NCBI RefSeq assembly: GCF_003129965.1
Contig: NZ_NRCJ01000008.1
Span: 1 to 64,000 of the forward strand
Direction of reading: 5' to 3'
DNA: 64,000 bases
From: Aggregatibacter kilianii
GTDB lineage: Bacteria; Pseudomonadota; Gammaproteobacteria; Enterobacterales; Pasteurellaceae
Of the stretch, positions 36,316 to 47,423 are shown one piece after another. Below the pieces are notes generated by a model. The model searched no databases. It worked only from the letters and a program-made list of their open reading frames with translations, and was not told the DNA's origin. Both the position numbers and the translations under genes were made by a program. Position 1 is the stretch's first letter; every line of letters begins with the position of its first letter.

Positions 36316-37539
36316 ATGCGAGAAAATCCTCAAATCGCGAATGTTGACCTAGTGAAACAAATGAATAGTGCGGTTGTGTATAAATTAATCGATCAGCAAG
36401 GTCCTATTTCCCGTATCCAAATTTCCGAAATCAGCCAGCTTGCGCCGGCAAGTGTCACCAAAATCACCCGTCATTTACTTGCTCGCGGTTTAATTAAAGA
36501 AGTGGAGCAGCAGGAATCCACCGGCGGCCGTCGCGCAACGTCCATTGTGGCGGAATATAAGAATTTCCGTGCTGTTTTAATTGGCATCGGGCGCGAACAT
36601 TTAACCTTGGCAATCATGGATTTATCGACAAAATTGCTGAAAAAAGAGGTGTTCACACTGCCGAGTCACCAAACGCCACAGGAATTCGAGCAGTTTTTGT
36701 TCCGGCATTTAGATGAATTTATTCAAGTTAATCAAAAACGCGGTAGTGAATTTATTGCTATCGGTATTACCGTGCCGGGCTTTGTGGACGTGAAAAGCGG
36801 CATGATCGAACAAGTGCCACATTTTGAATTAAATGAGCCTTGGGACTTGGCGAGCCATCTTGCAGAACGTTTCAATTTACCGACCTATATCGGACATGAT
36901 GTACGTAGTTTGGCGCTCGCCGAGCATTATTTCGGTGTGACGAAAGATTGCTATGATTCTCTGTTATTACGTATTCATCGCGGGGTTGGTGCGGGGATTG
37001 TGATTAATCATGAAGTCTTTTCCGGCTATAGAAAAAATGTCGGTGAAATCGGGCATATTCAGGTGGATCCGTTGGGTAAGCGTTGTATGTGCGGGAATGT
37101 CGGCTGCTTGGAAACTGTGGTAAGCAATTCGGCAATTGAAAATAAAATGTCCGAATTGCTGGAGGATGGTTATCAAAGTAAATGGCTTTCTTTGGAAGCT
37201 CATGATATTGAAGCTATTTGTAAAGCCAGCAATAAACAGGATGCTGTCGCGACGGAGCTGATTGAGCATGTGGGCGTACAAATCGGGCGTGTGTTGGCGA
37301 TGAGCGTGAATATGTTCAATCCGGAAAAAATCGTGATTTCCGGTGAAATTACCCAAGCCAAAAACGTGTTGTTTGCGGCGATTCGTCGCACGTTGGAAAG
37401 TCACGCATTGCCGGCGTTCGTACAAAATACGCCGTTGGTCGCGTCGGAATTAAGCAATGAAGATGTGATCGGCGCTTTCGCCTTAGTTAAAAGAGCCTTA
37501 TTTGACGGCAGTTTGTTGCGTCGTTTAATCGAAGAATAA
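36316..37539 (+). CDS. nagC: NagC, ROK-family N-acetylglucosamine repressor
   Basis: A 407-residue ROK regulator. The N-terminal helix-turn-helix NVDLVKQMNSAVVYKLIDQQ...ISEISQLAPASVTKITRHL is close to E. coli NagC and less like Mlc (STGGRRATSIV follows). The sugar-binding domain has GHDVRSLALAEHYFG and the zinc motif GEIGHIQVDPLGKRCMCGNVGC. It binds GlcNAc-6-phosphate and in Pasteurellaceae also controls sialic acid use. ATG 36316 is preferred over TTG 36301 because GGGAG lies 6 bases before it. Confidence 0.93.
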   Translation: MRENPQIANVDLVKQMNSAVVYKLIDQQGPISRIQISEISQLAPASVTKITRHLLARGLIKEVEQQESTGGRRATSIVAEYKNFRAVLIGIGREHLTLAIMDLSTKLLKKEVFTLPSHQTPQEFEQFLFRHLDEFIQVNQKRGSEFIAIGITVPGFVDVKSGMIEQVPHFELNEPWDLASHLAERFNLPTYIGHDVRSLALAEHYFGVTKDCYDSLLLRIHRGVGAGIVINHEVFSGYRKNVGEIGHIQVDPLGKRCMCGNVGCLETVVSNSAIENKMSELLEDGYQSKWLSLEAHDIEAICKASNKQDAVATELIEHVGVQIGRVLAMSVNMFNPEKIVISGEITQAKNVLFAAIRRTLESHALPAFVQNTPLVASELSNEDVIGAFALVKRALFDGSLLRRLIEE

Positions 37540-37695
37540 ATGCACAAGATAGTGTTCGTTCAAAATTAGTGCGATTTGCTTAATCTCTATCCGAATGTTT
37601 TAATTTTATTTATTTTCCGAAAAAAATGGTTGACGAGTAGGGGCAATATCCGCATAATACGCCCCGCAAAGTCAATGAGATGGTTGCAAATAAAT

Positions 37696-37772
37696 GGCTA
37701 TGTAGCTCAGTTGGTTAGAGCACAACACTCATAATGTTGGGGTCACAGGTTCGAATCCCGTCATAGCCACCA
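37696..37772 (+). tRNA. tRNA-Met, elongator (anticodon CAT)
   Basis: A 77-base cloverleaf nearly identical to E. coli elongator tRNA-Met; acceptor GGCTATG/CATAGCC, loop CTCATAA, encoded CCA. First of a three-tRNA cluster. Confidence 0.96.
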
Positions 37773-37777
37773 TATTT

Positions 37778-37862
37778 GCGGGACTGGCGAAATTGGTAGA
37801 CGCACCGGATTTAGGTTCCGGCGCCGCGAGGTGTGTGGGTTCAAGTCCCTCGTCCCGCACCA
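37778..37862 (+). tRNA. tRNA-Leu (anticodon TAG)
   Basis: An 85-base class II tRNA with long variable arm, acceptor GCGGGAC/GTCCCGC, loop TTTAGGT, encoded CCA. Confidence 0.96.
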
Positions 37863-37891
37863 TTCATTTCGTTGATAATCAATATAGTTAT

Positions 37892-37966
37892 TGGGGTATC
37901 GCCAAGCGGTAAGGCACCGGGTTTTGATCTCGGCATTCCTAGGTTCGAATCCTAGTACCCCAGCCA
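37892..37966 (+). tRNA. tRNA-Gln (anticodon TTG)
   Basis: A 75-base cloverleaf, acceptor TGGGGTA/TACCCCA, loop TTTTGAT, encoded CCA. Confidence 0.96.
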
Positions 37967-38022
37967 CCTTATTTTCATCTATATATCAAAACCTAATCTT
38001 AAATTCATTATATTCAGGCAAC

Positions 38023-38058
38023 AAAAAAGCCATCAGCGGTTTTCTGAATGGCTTTTTT
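38023..38058. terminator. Bidirectional terminator between the tRNA cluster and adk
   Basis: AAAAAAGCCAT, loop with an inner imperfect stem, ATGGCTTTTTT. Serves convergent transcripts. Confidence 0.88.
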
Positions 38059-38072
38059 CGATAGTAGCGGAA

Positions 38073-38807
<735 letters not shown>

Positions 38808-38856
38808 TTACGATGTTTTTATGTGTTACGTATGGTTGCTTAATTCCTTAAAAATG

Positions 38857-40149
38857 TCAATCGACGGATTTCGCCGCCACCGCTTTTTCGTTCCATGGGG
38901 CGACCCAAAACAGGCAGATCATTCCCGGTACGGCGAGGAATAAACAAATCCAGAAGAAATCGTAATAGCCGACGGATTTGACCAAATAGCCCGATAACAT
39001 GCCGAGGCCTTTGCTTGGTAAGGCGGATAAGCTGGTGAAAAGGGCTAATTGGGTTGCGGTGTAAAGGGGATTGGTTTCCCGCGCCATAAAGGCAACAAAA
39101 GCGGCAGTGCCTAAGCCGACGCCAATATATTCGGCGGCAATGACGAAGCCGAGTTTCCACAGTTCGACGGAGGTGATTTGAGCAAAATGCCCAAAGCCGG
39201 CAAGCCACACGAAGCCGCCGATGGTGATTAGTTGCACTAAGCCAAAGACCCAGAGCGCTCGATTAATGCCGAGCTTGATCATAATTACGCCGCCGACAAG
39301 CCCTGCAGAAATACTCGCCCAGAGGGAAGTGCTTTTTACTACCAGAGCGATGTCTTCTTTGCCGAAACCCATGTCGTAGATAAATTTGGTTTGCAACGTG
39401 GTGGCAAAGGAGTCGCCGAATTTATACAGAAAAAGAAACAGTAAAAAACCGAATGCTTGCGCCACGCCTTTGCGTTGAAAAAATTCCTGCAAGGGGACCC
39501 AGAAGGCGAGATAGAAAGGTTGATTGCGATCCGGCATGGGAATTTTCGGTTCTTTGGCGAGAAATAAGGTCATAAATAAGCCGAATAGCATGCAAAGTGC
39601 GGTCCATAAAAAAACCGTTTCCCAAGGATAGAGGGTGGCGAGATACAAGGAAAGCCCGCCGGGAATTAAGCCCGCCACACGGTAGGCATTAATATGAATG
39701 GTGTTACCTAAGCCCAATTCGCTATCGGTTAAAATTTCGCGGCGATAAGCATCAAGCACGATGTCCTGCGTTGCCGAGAAAAATGCAATAAGAAAGGCAA
39801 TATTTGCCACGATGCTCAATTGGCTGCGCGGATCAAATCGGCTAATGGCATAAAGTAAAATCAATAACGCAATTTGGGTGATTAACAGCCAGCTACGTCG
39901 CCGTCCTAGAAAGCTTGGAAAGTAGCGATCCAACAACGGCGCCCATAAAAATTTTAAGCCGTAGGGTAGGGTGACGCCTGTCACTGCGCCGATGAGCTCA
40001 ATGGAAAGCCCTTTGTCTGTTAGCCACACGGGCAGCATTTGCAATAGCACAAATAGCGGCAAGCCGGAGCTAAAGCCGGTAAACACGCAAATCAGCATGT
40101 TGCGGCTGAAAATTTGCTGGGTTAAGGAAGGTTGGGAGGTTTGAGACAT
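38857..40149 (-). CDS. ampG: AmpG muropeptide permease
   Basis: A 430-residue MFS transporter importing GlcNAc-anhydromuropeptides for cell-wall recycling. FTGFSSGLPLFVLLQMLPVWL, WAPLLDRYFPSFLGRRRSWL and AFFSATQDIVLDAYRREIL are AmpG signatures. ATG 40149 is used; TTG 40155 abuts the hypA stop. Last gene of galE-hypA-ampG, with a 6-base gap to hypA. Confidence 0.93.
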   Translation of the reverse strand: MSQTSQPSLTQQIFSRNMLICVFTGFSSGLPLFVLLQMLPVWLTDKGLSIELIGAVTGVTLPYGLKFLWAPLLDRYFPSFLGRRRSWLLITQIALLILLYAISRFDPRSQLSIVANIAFLIAFFSATQDIVLDAYRREILTDSELGLGNTIHINAYRVAGLIPGGLSLYLATLYPWETVFLWTALCMLFGLFMTLFLAKEPKIPMPDRNQPFYLAFWVPLQEFFQRKGVAQAFGFLLFLFLYKFGDSFATTLQTKFIYDMGFGKEDIALVVKSTSLWASISAGLVGGVIMIKLGINRALWVFGLVQLITIGGFVWLAGFGHFAQITSVELWKLGFVIAAEYIGVGLGTAAFVAFMARETNPLYTATQLALFTSLSALPSKGLGMLSGYLVKSVGYYDFFWICLFLAVPGMICLFWVAPWNEKAVAAKSVD

Positions 40150-40155
40150 AATCAA

Positions 40156-40497
40156 TTATTCGACGGCGATTTCTTTAATGCGCAGTTCATCGCCGCTTTG
40201 GCGTTGTAAATGCACGCTGCCGCAATTCGGACAGGTGCTGTTATTAGCTTGAATTTCAACGAATTGTTTGCAATCCCAACACCAAGCCTTGGCGGGAATC
40301 GGGATTAAATGGAGTTTGCAGTTTTCCGCCGGCGTGCCTTTGGATGCCATTTCAAAGCCGAATTCTAAGGCACTCGGTTCAATACAGGAAAGCGCACCAA
40401 CCTCAAGCCAGAGGTCGGTGACTTTATTGACATTGTGTTGTTTGCATTGCTGCTCAACAATTTCAATGATGTTTTGGCACAGCGATAATTCGTGCAT
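40156..40497 (-). CDS. hypA: HypA nickel metallochaperone
   Basis: A 113-residue HypA/HybF protein. The nickel site MHELSLC is at the N-terminus and the structural zinc site is C-x2-C ... C-x2-C (WCWDCKQF and TCPNCGSV). It helps insert nickel in hydrogenase, or urease in some species. No other hyp or hydrogenase genes lie nearby; it sits 4 bases after galE and 6 before ampG, an odd metabolic setting. Confidence 0.93.
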   Translation of the reverse strand: MHELSLCQNIIEIVEQQCKQHNVNKVTDLWLEVGALSCIEPSALEFGFEMASKGTPAENCKLHLIPIPAKAWCWDCKQFVEIQANNSTCPNCGSVHLQRQSGDELRIKEIAVE

Positions 40498-40501
40498 GGA
40501 A

Positions 40502-41518
40502 TCAATCCCGATAGCCTTTCGGGTTATTTTTCTGCCAATTCCAAGTATCTTTCATCATTTCTGCCAAGCCGCGCTCCGCTTTCCAGCCCAATTCTTTGGC
40601 GGCTAAACCCGGATCGGAATAGCAAGTGGCAATGTCGCCGGGGCGGCGATCAACCAATTTGTACGGGATTTGAATGTTATTCGCCTGCTCAAAGGCTTTC
40701 ACCATGTCTAATACAGAATAACCTACGCCCGTGCCTAAGTTATAAATATGCAAACCTGCATCGTCTTGGTGGCGACCTAAGGCCTTAACGTGCCCGATAG
40801 CCAAATCTACCACATGAATATAATCGCGCACGCCGGTGCCGTCGTGGGTATCGTAATCGCTACCGAATACGGAAAGTTGCGGCAATTTGCCGATAGCCAC
40901 TTGGCTGATATAAGGCAACAAGTTATTTGGAATACCATTCGGATCTTCACCGATTAAGCCGCTCGCATGTGCCCCCACCGGGTTGAAATAGCGCAAAATC
41001 GTCATGCTGAATTTCGGCTCGGCTTTGGCAATATCACGCAGAATTTGTTCCACCATATATTTAGACGTGCCATACGGATTGGTAGTGCCGCCCACTTCAC
41101 AATCTTCGGTAATCGGGATGACTTTCGGATCGCCGTAAACGGTGGCGGACGAACTGAACACAAAATTCCACACGCCGGCTTTTTTCATTTCCTGTACCAG
41201 AACCAAGGAGCCGGTAACATTATTCAAATAATATTCCGCCGGTTTTTGTACGCTTTCGCCCACGGCTTTTAAGCCGGCAAAATGAATAACGGAATCAATT
41301 TGATTTTCTGAGAAGATTTTTTGCAGTAAGGCACGATCTAAAACATCACCTTCATAAAATTTAACTTTTTTACCGGTGATTTGCTCAACGCGCTCTAAGG
41401 ATTTCGGTGAGGCGTTACAAAGATTATCTAAAACCACCACATCTTTGCCTGCATTTAATAATTCCACGACAGTATGCGAACCGATATAACCGGCACCGCC
41501 GGTGACTAAAATGGTCAT
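40502..41518 (-). CDS. galE: UDP-glucose 4-epimerase
   Basis: A 338-residue SDR epimerase interconverting UDP-glucose and UDP-galactose. NAD motif [23 protein letters not shown] and the catalytic YGTSK (Tyr-x3-Lys) are present, as is [17 protein letters not shown]. It provides UDP-galactose for lipooligosaccharide. First gene of the galE-hypA-ampG group. Confidence 0.97.
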   Translation of the reverse strand: MTILVTGGAGYIGSHTVVELLNAGKDVVVLDNLCNASPKSLERVEQITGKKVKFYEGDVLDRALLQKIFSENQIDSVIHFAGLKAVGESVQKPAEYYLNNVTGSLVLVQEMKKAGVWNFVFSSSATVYGDPKVIPITEDCEVGGTTNPYGTSKYMVEQILRDIAKAEPKFSMTILRYFNPVGAHASGLIGEDPNGIPNNLLPYISQVAIGKLPQLSVFGSDYDTHDGTGVRDYIHVVDLAIGHVKALGRHQDDAGLHIYNLGTGVGYSVLDMVKAFEQANNIQIPYKLVDRRPGDIATCYSDPGLAAKELGWKAERGLAEMMKDTWNWQKNNPKGYRD

Positions 41519-41713
41519 AATTTCTTTCCTTGTTGCATGAAATAACTGCGGGCTAGTATAGCCCTTTTTGCCGGTGAAGCAAAATCGCGAAAATTGGTGT
41601 TTTATTAGTATGAATAAATTTGTTTTTAAATAAGCGTAGAATAATTGCTTATTTTATTCAGAATGAATAAAATTCATCTCCCTCTAAACTTACTATAATT
41701 AAGGAACCTAAAA

Positions 41714-42121
41714 ATGAATTGGTATTTACACGTATTAAAAAACTATGTCACTTTTAATGGCAGAGCGAGACGAAAAGAATATTGGATGTTCTGCTTATTT
41801 AGCTTCATTGTGAGTATTATTTTAGGCGTTATTGATCTTGTACTGGGATTATATAGTTCAACTCTTAATATGGGCATATTGGGTGGAATTTACTCATTGG
41901 TCGTTTTCCTCCCTGGACTTGCGGTGAGTGTGCGTCGTTTACATGATACGGACAGAAGCGGTTGGTGGATTTTGTTATGTTTCATTCCAATCATCGGCGT
42001 AATTGTTGTACTTGTCTTCATGTGTTTTGACAGTCAACCAGGCACAAATCGCTTTGGGGATAATCCTAAAGAACATGCCGTTTCCAACACGGTTGCAGAA
42101 AAAACTAGTCTCATCAGTTAA
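41714..42121 (+). CDS. DUF805 inner-membrane protein
   Basis: A 135-residue DUF805 protein: VTFNGRARRKEYWMFCLF, three to four membrane segments, VSVRRLHDTDRSGWWILL and the end PGTNRFGDNP. Unlike the 10131 relative it has the standard short form. Function unknown. Confidence 0.92.
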   Translation: MNWYLHVLKNYVTFNGRARRKEYWMFCLFSFIVSIILGVIDLVLGLYSSTLNMGILGGIYSLVVFLPGLAVSVRRLHDTDRSGWWILLCFIPIIGVIVVLVFMCFDSQPGTNRFGDNPKEHAVSNTVAEKTSLIS

Positions 42122-42128
42122 TGGTCAT

Positions 42129-42158
42129 AAGGGTTAACCGAAAGGTTAGCCCTTTTGT
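42129..42158 (+). terminator. Terminator after the DUF805 gene
   Basis: AAGGGTTAACC-GAAA-GGTTAGCCCTT then T-run; one mismatch in the stem. Confidence 0.8.
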
Positions 42159-42244
42159 GTGATATTTTGCGCAAACGTTTACTTATTCAACGTTTTCGGT
42201 AAAATACCGCCCTCAATTTTCTCTATCATTAAAGGTAATTTTTC

Positions 42245-43576
42245 ATGTCATCTTCTCAATCCACCGCTTTAGAACAACGCTTTGAGTTGACTAAACGCGG
42301 TTCCACCGTGCGCAAAGAAATTATCGCCGGTTTAACCACTTTCCTTGCTATGGTGTATTCCGTGATCGTCGTGCCGAATATGTTAAGTGCGGCAGGATTT
42401 CCGGCCGAATCTGTTTTCATCGCCACCTGTTTGGTCGCGGGGCTTGGTTCCATTTTAATCGGCTTTTGGGCGAATGCGCCGATGGCGATCGGCTGTGCCA
42501 TTTCCTTAACGGCATTTACTGCGTTCAGCTTGGTTATCGGGCAAAAAGTGAGCATTCCTGTCGCCTTAGGTGCGGTCTTTTTAATGGGTGTTTTTTTCAC
42601 GTTGATTTCCGCCACGGGCATTCGCGCTTGGATCTTGCGTAATTTACCGATAGGCATTGCGCACGGCGCGGGTATCGGTATCGGTTTATTCCTGTTGTTA
42701 ATTGCGGCAAACGGTGTCGGGCTTGTGGTTGGTAACCAAGCGGGCTTACCGGTGAAATTGGGTGAATTTGCTTCCTTTCCTGTCATGATGTCTCTCATCG
42801 GTTTGGCGTTAATTGTCGGCTTGGAAAAAATGCAGGTTAAAGGTGGTATTTTATGGGTCATCATCGCCATTACCATTGTCGGCTTGATTTTTGATCCGAA
42901 TGTGACGTTTAACGGCAAGATTTTCAAAATGCCGTCTTTTGGTGAAGACTCCTTGTTCTTAAGATTAGACGTGCTCGGTGCGTTACAACCGGCGATTTTA
43001 CCGGTGGTGTTCGCACTCGTGATGACTGCCGTGTTCGACGCCACAGGCACGATTCGCGCCGTTGCCGGACAAGCGGATTTGCTGGATAAAGAGGGTCAAA
43101 TTATCAATGGCGGCAAAGCCTTAACGTCCGACTCCGTGAGCAGCCTGTTCTCCGGTATTTTCGGTACGGCACCGGCAGCAGTGTATATCGAATCCGCCGC
43201 AGGCACCGCAGCAGGCGGCAAAACCGGGATCACCGCCATCGTGGTCGGCGTATTATTCCTGTTAATGCTATTCTTCCAACCCCTTGCTTTCTTAGTACCA
43301 AGCTATGCTACCGCGCCTGCGTTGATGTATGTGGGTTTATTGATGTTAAGTAATGTCAGCAAATTGGATTTCGACGATTTTGTCGGCGCCATGAGCGGCT
43401 TGATTTGCGCGGTATTTATCGTACTCACCGCGAACATCGTAACCGGCATTATGCTGGGCTTTGCCGCGTTAGTGATTGGACGTATCGTAAGTGGCGATTT
43501 CAAACGTTTAAATGTCGGCACCGTGGTTATCGCCGTTGTCTTAGTGGCGTTCTACGCTTGCGGCTGGGCGATTTAA
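42245..43576 (+). CDS. ghxP: Guanine/hypoxanthine permease (GhxP-like, NCS2/AzgA group)
   Basis: A 443-residue purine base transporter with about 12 to 14 membrane segments. The sequence is close to E. coli GhxP (YjcD) throughout: [62 protein letters not shown], and [18 protein letters not shown]. It imports guanine and hypoxanthine by proton symport. Confidence 0.9.
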   Translation: MSSSQSTALEQRFELTKRGSTVRKEIIAGLTTFLAMVYSVIVVPNMLSAAGFPAESVFIATCLVAGLGSILIGFWANAPMAIGCAISLTAFTAFSLVIGQKVSIPVALGAVFLMGVFFTLISATGIRAWILRNLPIGIAHGAGIGIGLFLLLIAANGVGLVVGNQAGLPVKLGEFASFPVMMSLIGLALIVGLEKMQVKGGILWVIIAITIVGLIFDPNVTFNGKIFKMPSFGEDSLFLRLDVLGALQPAILPVVFALVMTAVFDATGTIRAVAGQADLLDKEGQIINGGKALTSDSVSSLFSGIFGTAPAAVYIESAAGTAAGGKTGITAIVVGVLFLLMLFFQPLAFLVPSYATAPALMYVGLLMLSNVSKLDFDDFVGAMSGLICAVFIVLTANIVTGIMLGFAALVIGRIVSGDFKRLNVGTVVIAVVLVAFYACGWAI

Positions 43577-43598
43577 TTCCGCTCCCTAAATACAAATA

Positions 43599-43625
43599 AA
43601 GGCGCAGTAATATGCGCCTTTTATT
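43599..43625. terminator. Terminator between ghxP and tilS
   Basis: AAGGCGCA (43599-43606) pairs with TGCGCCTT (43613-43620), followed by TTATTTTT; serves convergent genes. Confidence 0.85.
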
Positions 43626-43630
43626 TTTCC

Positions 43631-44941
43631 TTAATCTTGAAAAACAGTAAAAAAACCGACCGCACTTTGCAGCTTTTCGCCGTAGAAAATCAGCGGAATC
43701 CGTTGCCGTTGCCAAGGCGGTACGTTCAGCTGTTGCCACACTTTTTTGATGTCTTGATTCACGCCCTGTCGCGTTAATTTCACCTTGCCCGAATAACCGA
43801 AACGGATCCAAACTGCCGTCTCCTCTAAGGGTAAACTAAGGCTTGTTTTATGTTCCAAGCCGTTTTCATCACGCCAAAGTGCGGTCATTTTTTCCGGTGT
43901 TTTTTGCAGTAGCAACGAGCCCAAGTTGTCGGGCAATAGAATCGTTTCATTCAATTTTGCCGCAATACTTTCTGATGAAATATCCGCTAAAACTGGTGTG
44001 AGAAACAGCCTGTTTTGATAACGGCGCACTACTTTATCTTCCAAGCGAAATTGCGGTTGCGCATCGGCTTTGGCAAAAATAACATCGGAAATCATCTGTT
44101 CCAATTGCACCAATGAAGGCATGGCGAGCCCCCAATCCTGCAGCCATAAACGCAATAACGCCCGCTGTTTCACGGCGGAATAGTCGGCAAAGTGTTGCAG
44201 CTTAAAAGTGCGGTCATTTTTCTCCACGTTTTTTTGATATTCATCCGCCAACAATTCATTGAGTAATTGCTGTTGTTCATAACAATGTTGCGCGGAACGT
44301 TGTACTGCCGAATCAAAATGCGCCCAGCGTTGGCGCAATTCGGGCAACACCACATTGCGCAGAAAATTGCGCTCATATTGGTTGTCTGCGTTGCTTTCGT
44401 CTTCAATCCAACTTAGCCCCTGTTGTTGCACGAATTCGAGTAATTGTCGGCGACTGAAATTCAACAACGGACGGAAAATCGGCACGCCGTAAACTTGGCT
44501 TTGCGGTTGCATTGCGCTCAATCCCTGTAAGCCGCTGCCCCGTTTTAGGGCAAGGAAAAAGGTTTCCGTCTGATCTTGTTGATGATGTGCCGTGGCGAGC
44601 CACTCGTCGGGCAAAATCTGCTGAGCAATGGCTTCATAACGCGCCAGACGGGCGCCTGCTTCAATGCCGTTTTCCGTGCCGACTTCGACACGTTGAATTA
44701 ACAAGGGAATATTGAATTGTCGGCAAATTTGTTGGCAGTGGGCGGTCCAATCGTCGGCGTTCGTGCTTAATCCGTGGTGAATATGGATGGCGCGTAGCTG
44801 AAAGTGCGGTCGATTTTCACGGTATTTTGCAAATAAAGCGAGGAGCGCGGTGGAGTCTAAGCCGCCGCTAAACCCGATAAGAAATTGCGTTTGGTTTGGG
44901 GCGAGCCGTTGTAGTTGTTGTGAAAAGGATTCGAGCAGCAT
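43631..44941 (-). CDS. tilS: tRNA(Ile)-lysidine synthase
   Basis: A 436-residue ATP pyrophosphatase. PP-loop [16 protein letters not shown] at the N-terminus, [41 protein letters not shown], and C-terminal substrate-binding domains. It converts C34 of tRNA-Ile(CAU) to lysidine so that AUA is read. The order accA-pdxY-tilS is as in Haemophilus influenzae. Confidence 0.96.
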   Translation of the reverse strand: MLLESFSQQLQRLAPNQTQFLIGFSGGLDSTALLALFAKYRENRPHFQLRAIHIHHGLSTNADDWTAHCQQICRQFNIPLLIQRVEVGTENGIEAGARLARYEAIAQQILPDEWLATAHHQQDQTETFFLALKRGSGLQGLSAMQPQSQVYGVPIFRPLLNFSRRQLLEFVQQQGLSWIEDESNADNQYERNFLRNVVLPELRQRWAHFDSAVQRSAQHCYEQQQLLNELLADEYQKNVEKNDRTFKLQHFADYSAVKQRALLRLWLQDWGLAMPSLVQLEQMISDVIFAKADAQPQFRLEDKVVRRYQNRLFLTPVLADISSESIAAKLNETILLPDNLGSLLLQKTPEKMTALWRDENGLEHKTSLSLPLEETAVWIRFGYSGKVKLTRQGVNQDIKKVWQQLNVPPWQRQRIPLIFYGEKLQSAVGFFTVFQD

Positions 44942-44954
44942 AGGCAGATAAAAT

Positions 44955-44977
44955 TTCCTCCCGAATATCGGGAGGAA
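44955..44977 (-). terminator. Hairpin between pdxY and tilS
   Basis: TTCCTCCCGA-ATA-TCGGGAGGAA, a perfect 10-bp stem with an ATTTTAT tail on the minus strand. It may end or attenuate the pdxY transcript before tilS. Confidence 0.75.
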
Positions 44978-44985
44978 GTTGGAAA

Positions 44986-45843
44986 CTAGGCGATTTTTTG
45001 TGCTTTATAGTGGCTGCGCGGGTGGATGATGAGGTCGCGGGCGGCAATAATTTGTAATTCATATTCGCCGTGTTCCAGAGTGGTTTGCATGACATCATTC
45101 ACTGCGTTTGCCATGTGTTCAAAGGCTTCCACATCGGATTTGCCGTTGAGTAAGTTGGCTAAGAATAAGCCGGCAGTTAAATCGCCCACGCCCACCGGTT
45201 CGCGATCGAATGGATGCAACGGGCGGGATACGTGCCAAGTGCCCTGTTCGGTGGCAAGTAGCATTTCAAATTGCGAGGCGTCTTTGCCCACTTTGCTTAG
45301 GTGTTTAACCAACACTTTTTTCGGCCCTTTCGCTAAAATCGCTTTCACTGCCGCCAGTGCCTGTTCAAAATTTTCTACCGGTAAACCGCTTAATTCGCGT
45401 AGTTCCACCAGATTCGGCGTAATAATATCCGCTTCCGAAATGATGTTAATTAACCCCTCACGTACACCATCGGCAACAATACAGCCTTTGTCAGGATGAC
45501 CCATGACAGGATCGCATAAATAAAGTGCCTTTGGATTGATACCTTTAATTTTGTGCACGGCGTTGACGATTTCGTCGATTTGCTCGGCGGATCCTAAATA
45601 ACCGGAAACCACGGCATCGCATTTGTGTAATGCGTCGATGTCTTCAATGCCGCGCACGATTTCGCCGATTTGTTCTTTTGGAATGACGATGCCCGTCCAC
45701 TTGCCGTATTGGGTGTGATTGGAAAATTGCACGGTATTTAACGCCCAAACGTCAACACCGAGCAATTGCATCGGGAAGGTTGCCGACTTATTGCCGGCAT
45801 AGCCGTAAACCACATGAGACTGAATTGAAAGTACATTTTTCAT
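44986..45843 (-). CDS. pdxY: Pyridoxal kinase PdxY
   Basis: A 285-residue ribokinase-fold kinase making pyridoxal 5'-phosphate in the salvage route. Start [44 protein letters not shown], and the anion-hole/catalytic motif [18 protein letters not shown] are typical of PdxY. Confidence 0.96.
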   Translation of the reverse strand: MKNVLSIQSHVVYGYAGNKSATFPMQLLGVDVWALNTVQFSNHTQYGKWTGIVIPKEQIGEIVRGIEDIDALHKCDAVVSGYLGSAEQIDEIVNAVHKIKGINPKALYLCDPVMGHPDKGCIVADGVREGLINIISEADIITPNLVELRELSGLPVENFEQALAAVKAILAKGPKKVLVKHLSKVGKDASQFEMLLATEQGTWHVSRPLHPFDREPVGVGDLTAGLFLANLLNGKSDVEAFEHMANAVNDVMQTTLEHGEYELQIIAARDLIIHPRSHYKAQKIA

Positions 45844-45904
45844 TGTTATTTTCTCCTTTTAAAATCCCTTTAAAGACAGCAAATACGGTTTTTATAATGA
45901 TTTT

Positions 45905-46858
45905 TTAGACGTAACCGTAGCTCATTAAGCGTTGATAACGACGATCCAGCAGATGTTCCGCATCTAATACTTCCAGATCCGCTAAATCTTTCAGCAAGCG
46001 TTTTTTCAGATTTTGCGCCATTTCTTCATAATTTCGGTGCGCACCACCCAGTGGTTCGGGAATGATGTTATCGATTAAGCCGAGTTCTTTTAAACGATTG
46101 GCGGTCAAGCCCATAACTTCTGCTGCTGTGGAGGCTTTGTCCGCGCTTTTCCATAAAATGGAGGCGCAGCCTTCCGGGGAAATGACGGAATAGGTGGAAT
46201 ATTGCAACATATTGACTTTATCGCCCACGCCGATAGCAAGTGCACCACCGGAACCGCCTTCACCGATAACGGTACAAATGACCGGCACTTTTAACGTGGA
46301 CATTTCACGTAAGTTGCGCGCGATGGCTTCCGATTGTCCGCGCTCTTCCGCGCCAACGCCGGGATAAGCCCCCGGGGTGTCGATGAACGTGATAATCGGT
46401 AATTTGAAACGTTCTGCCATTTGCATTAAACGTAACGCTTTGCGGTAACCTTCCGGTGCGGGCATGCCGAAGTTGCGTTTCACTTTTTCTTTTACCGTAC
46501 GACCTTTTTGGTGTCCGATAACCATCACCGGTTTGCCGTCTAAACGCGCTAAACCGCCGATAATGGCTTTATCATCGGCAAAGGCGCGATCGCCGGCAAG
46601 CTCATCAAAATCGGTGAAAATATGTTCGATATAGTCAAGAGTATAAGGACGATTCGGATGGCGGGACATTTTGGATACTTGCCACGCATCTAAATTTGCA
46701 AAGGTTTTTTCGGTTAATTCAATGCTTTTTTTCTGTAAACGGGCAATTTCATCATCAAGATTAATGTCATTATCTTGACCCACAACAGAGCGTAATGATT
46801 CGATTTTTGCTTCAAGTTCGGCAATAGGTAATTCAAAATCTAAGTATTCTTGACTCAT
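45905..46858 (-). CDS. accA: Acetyl-CoA carboxylase carboxyltransferase subunit alpha
   Basis: A 317-residue subunit that with AccD transfers carboxyl from biotin to acetyl-CoA for fatty acid synthesis. [18 protein letters not shown] at the start, [45 protein letters not shown] and [15 protein letters not shown] are canonical. Confidence 0.98.
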   Translation of the reverse strand: MSQEYLDFELPIAELEAKIESLRSVVGQDNDINLDDEIARLQKKSIELTEKTFANLDAWQVSKMSRHPNRPYTLDYIEHIFTDFDELAGDRAFADDKAIIGGLARLDGKPVMVIGHQKGRTVKEKVKRNFGMPAPEGYRKALRLMQMAERFKLPIITFIDTPGAYPGVGAEERGQSEAIARNLREMSTLKVPVICTVIGEGGSGGALAIGVGDKVNMLQYSTYSVISPEGCASILWKSADKASTAAEVMGLTANRLKELGLIDNIIPEPLGGAHRNYEEMAQNLKKRLLKDLADLEVLDAEHLLDRRYQRLMSYGYV

Positions 46859-47130
46859 TGGGTTATTCCTGGTTTTGTGAAAAATTTGCCCCGCACTTTA
46901 ACAAGATTTTAGTGTAGGCGCAATTAAACTGGACATTTTATGTGTTTTTTTCATAAATACCATAAAAATTAATCTGGTTACACCAGCCAACGCTATGTAA
47001 TTTCAGGTAATTTATTGTTATTTTTAAAGAAATATTTGATGAGAAAATTAATGAAATATATTTTGCAACATGATTGACAATCCGCTAAAACGATTTTATG
47101 ATGTATTCACTTTCTAAATAAGATGTTTGA

Positions 47131-47314
47131 AAGTCAGGATTGGTCTCCTGAAATAAGCGGCTAAGGTATAAAACGCTTTTAGTATGAGTTTTATGTCGCA
47201 CACTACAAAGCATCATCATCTATCAATGGTGGACTAGGTAGAAATCCGCAGGGATGCGACGCAGTAAACCGCTTACTGTTAAGACCAATTCTGCTTAGTT
47301 CACCACCTAGTCTC
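47131..47314. ncRNA. Candidate structured RNA between accA and the SPFH gene
   Basis: This 565-base gap (46859-47423) has no gene but about 180 bases rich in exact pairings: TCAGGA/TCCTGA (47134-47139/47146-47151), ATAAAAC/GTTTTAT (47168-47174/47188-47194), CGCA/TGCG around GGGA (47247-47258), CAGTAA/TTACTG (47262-47267/47273-47278), long-range GACTAGGT/ACCTAGTC (47232-47239/47305-47312), plus loop-loop TTGGTC/GACCAA (47140-47145/47283-47288) and GCGG/CCGC. I do not recognise the family and cannot decide the strand. Confidence 0.45.
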
Positions 47315-47384
47315 ACGTTTCATTTCTTTCCCCAATATCAAACTTTGTTACCTTAAATTTTCACGTTTTGTGCCATAAATAAAA

Positions 47385-47404
47385 TAGGCACGTTTCCGTG
47401 CCTA
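47385..47404 (-). terminator. Terminator after the SPFH gene
   Basis: TAGGCACG-TTTC-CGTGCCTA with ATTTTATTT on the minus strand. Confidence 0.85.
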
Positions 47405-47423
47405 GTTAACTTTAACTCAACTG

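Noticed and set aside
36316-37539. Mlc rather than NagC
   Set aside because: The N-terminal DNA-binding region and linker (SRIQIS, STGGRRA) follow NagC closely and differ from Mlc.
37761-37967. Minus-strand 68-residue frame over the tRNA cluster
   Set aside because: It is a false translation of the tRNA genes (GVLGFEPRN, GTRDLNPHT patterns).
42256-43050. Minus-strand 264-residue open frame over ghxP
   Set aside because: Antisense shadow of membrane-protein codons; the plus-strand permease is certain.
47131-47314. 6S RNA, tmRNA, RNase P RNA or cobalamin riboswitch
   Set aside because: Compared by memory with the conserved cores of these RNAs; none matches, so it is left as an unnamed candidate.
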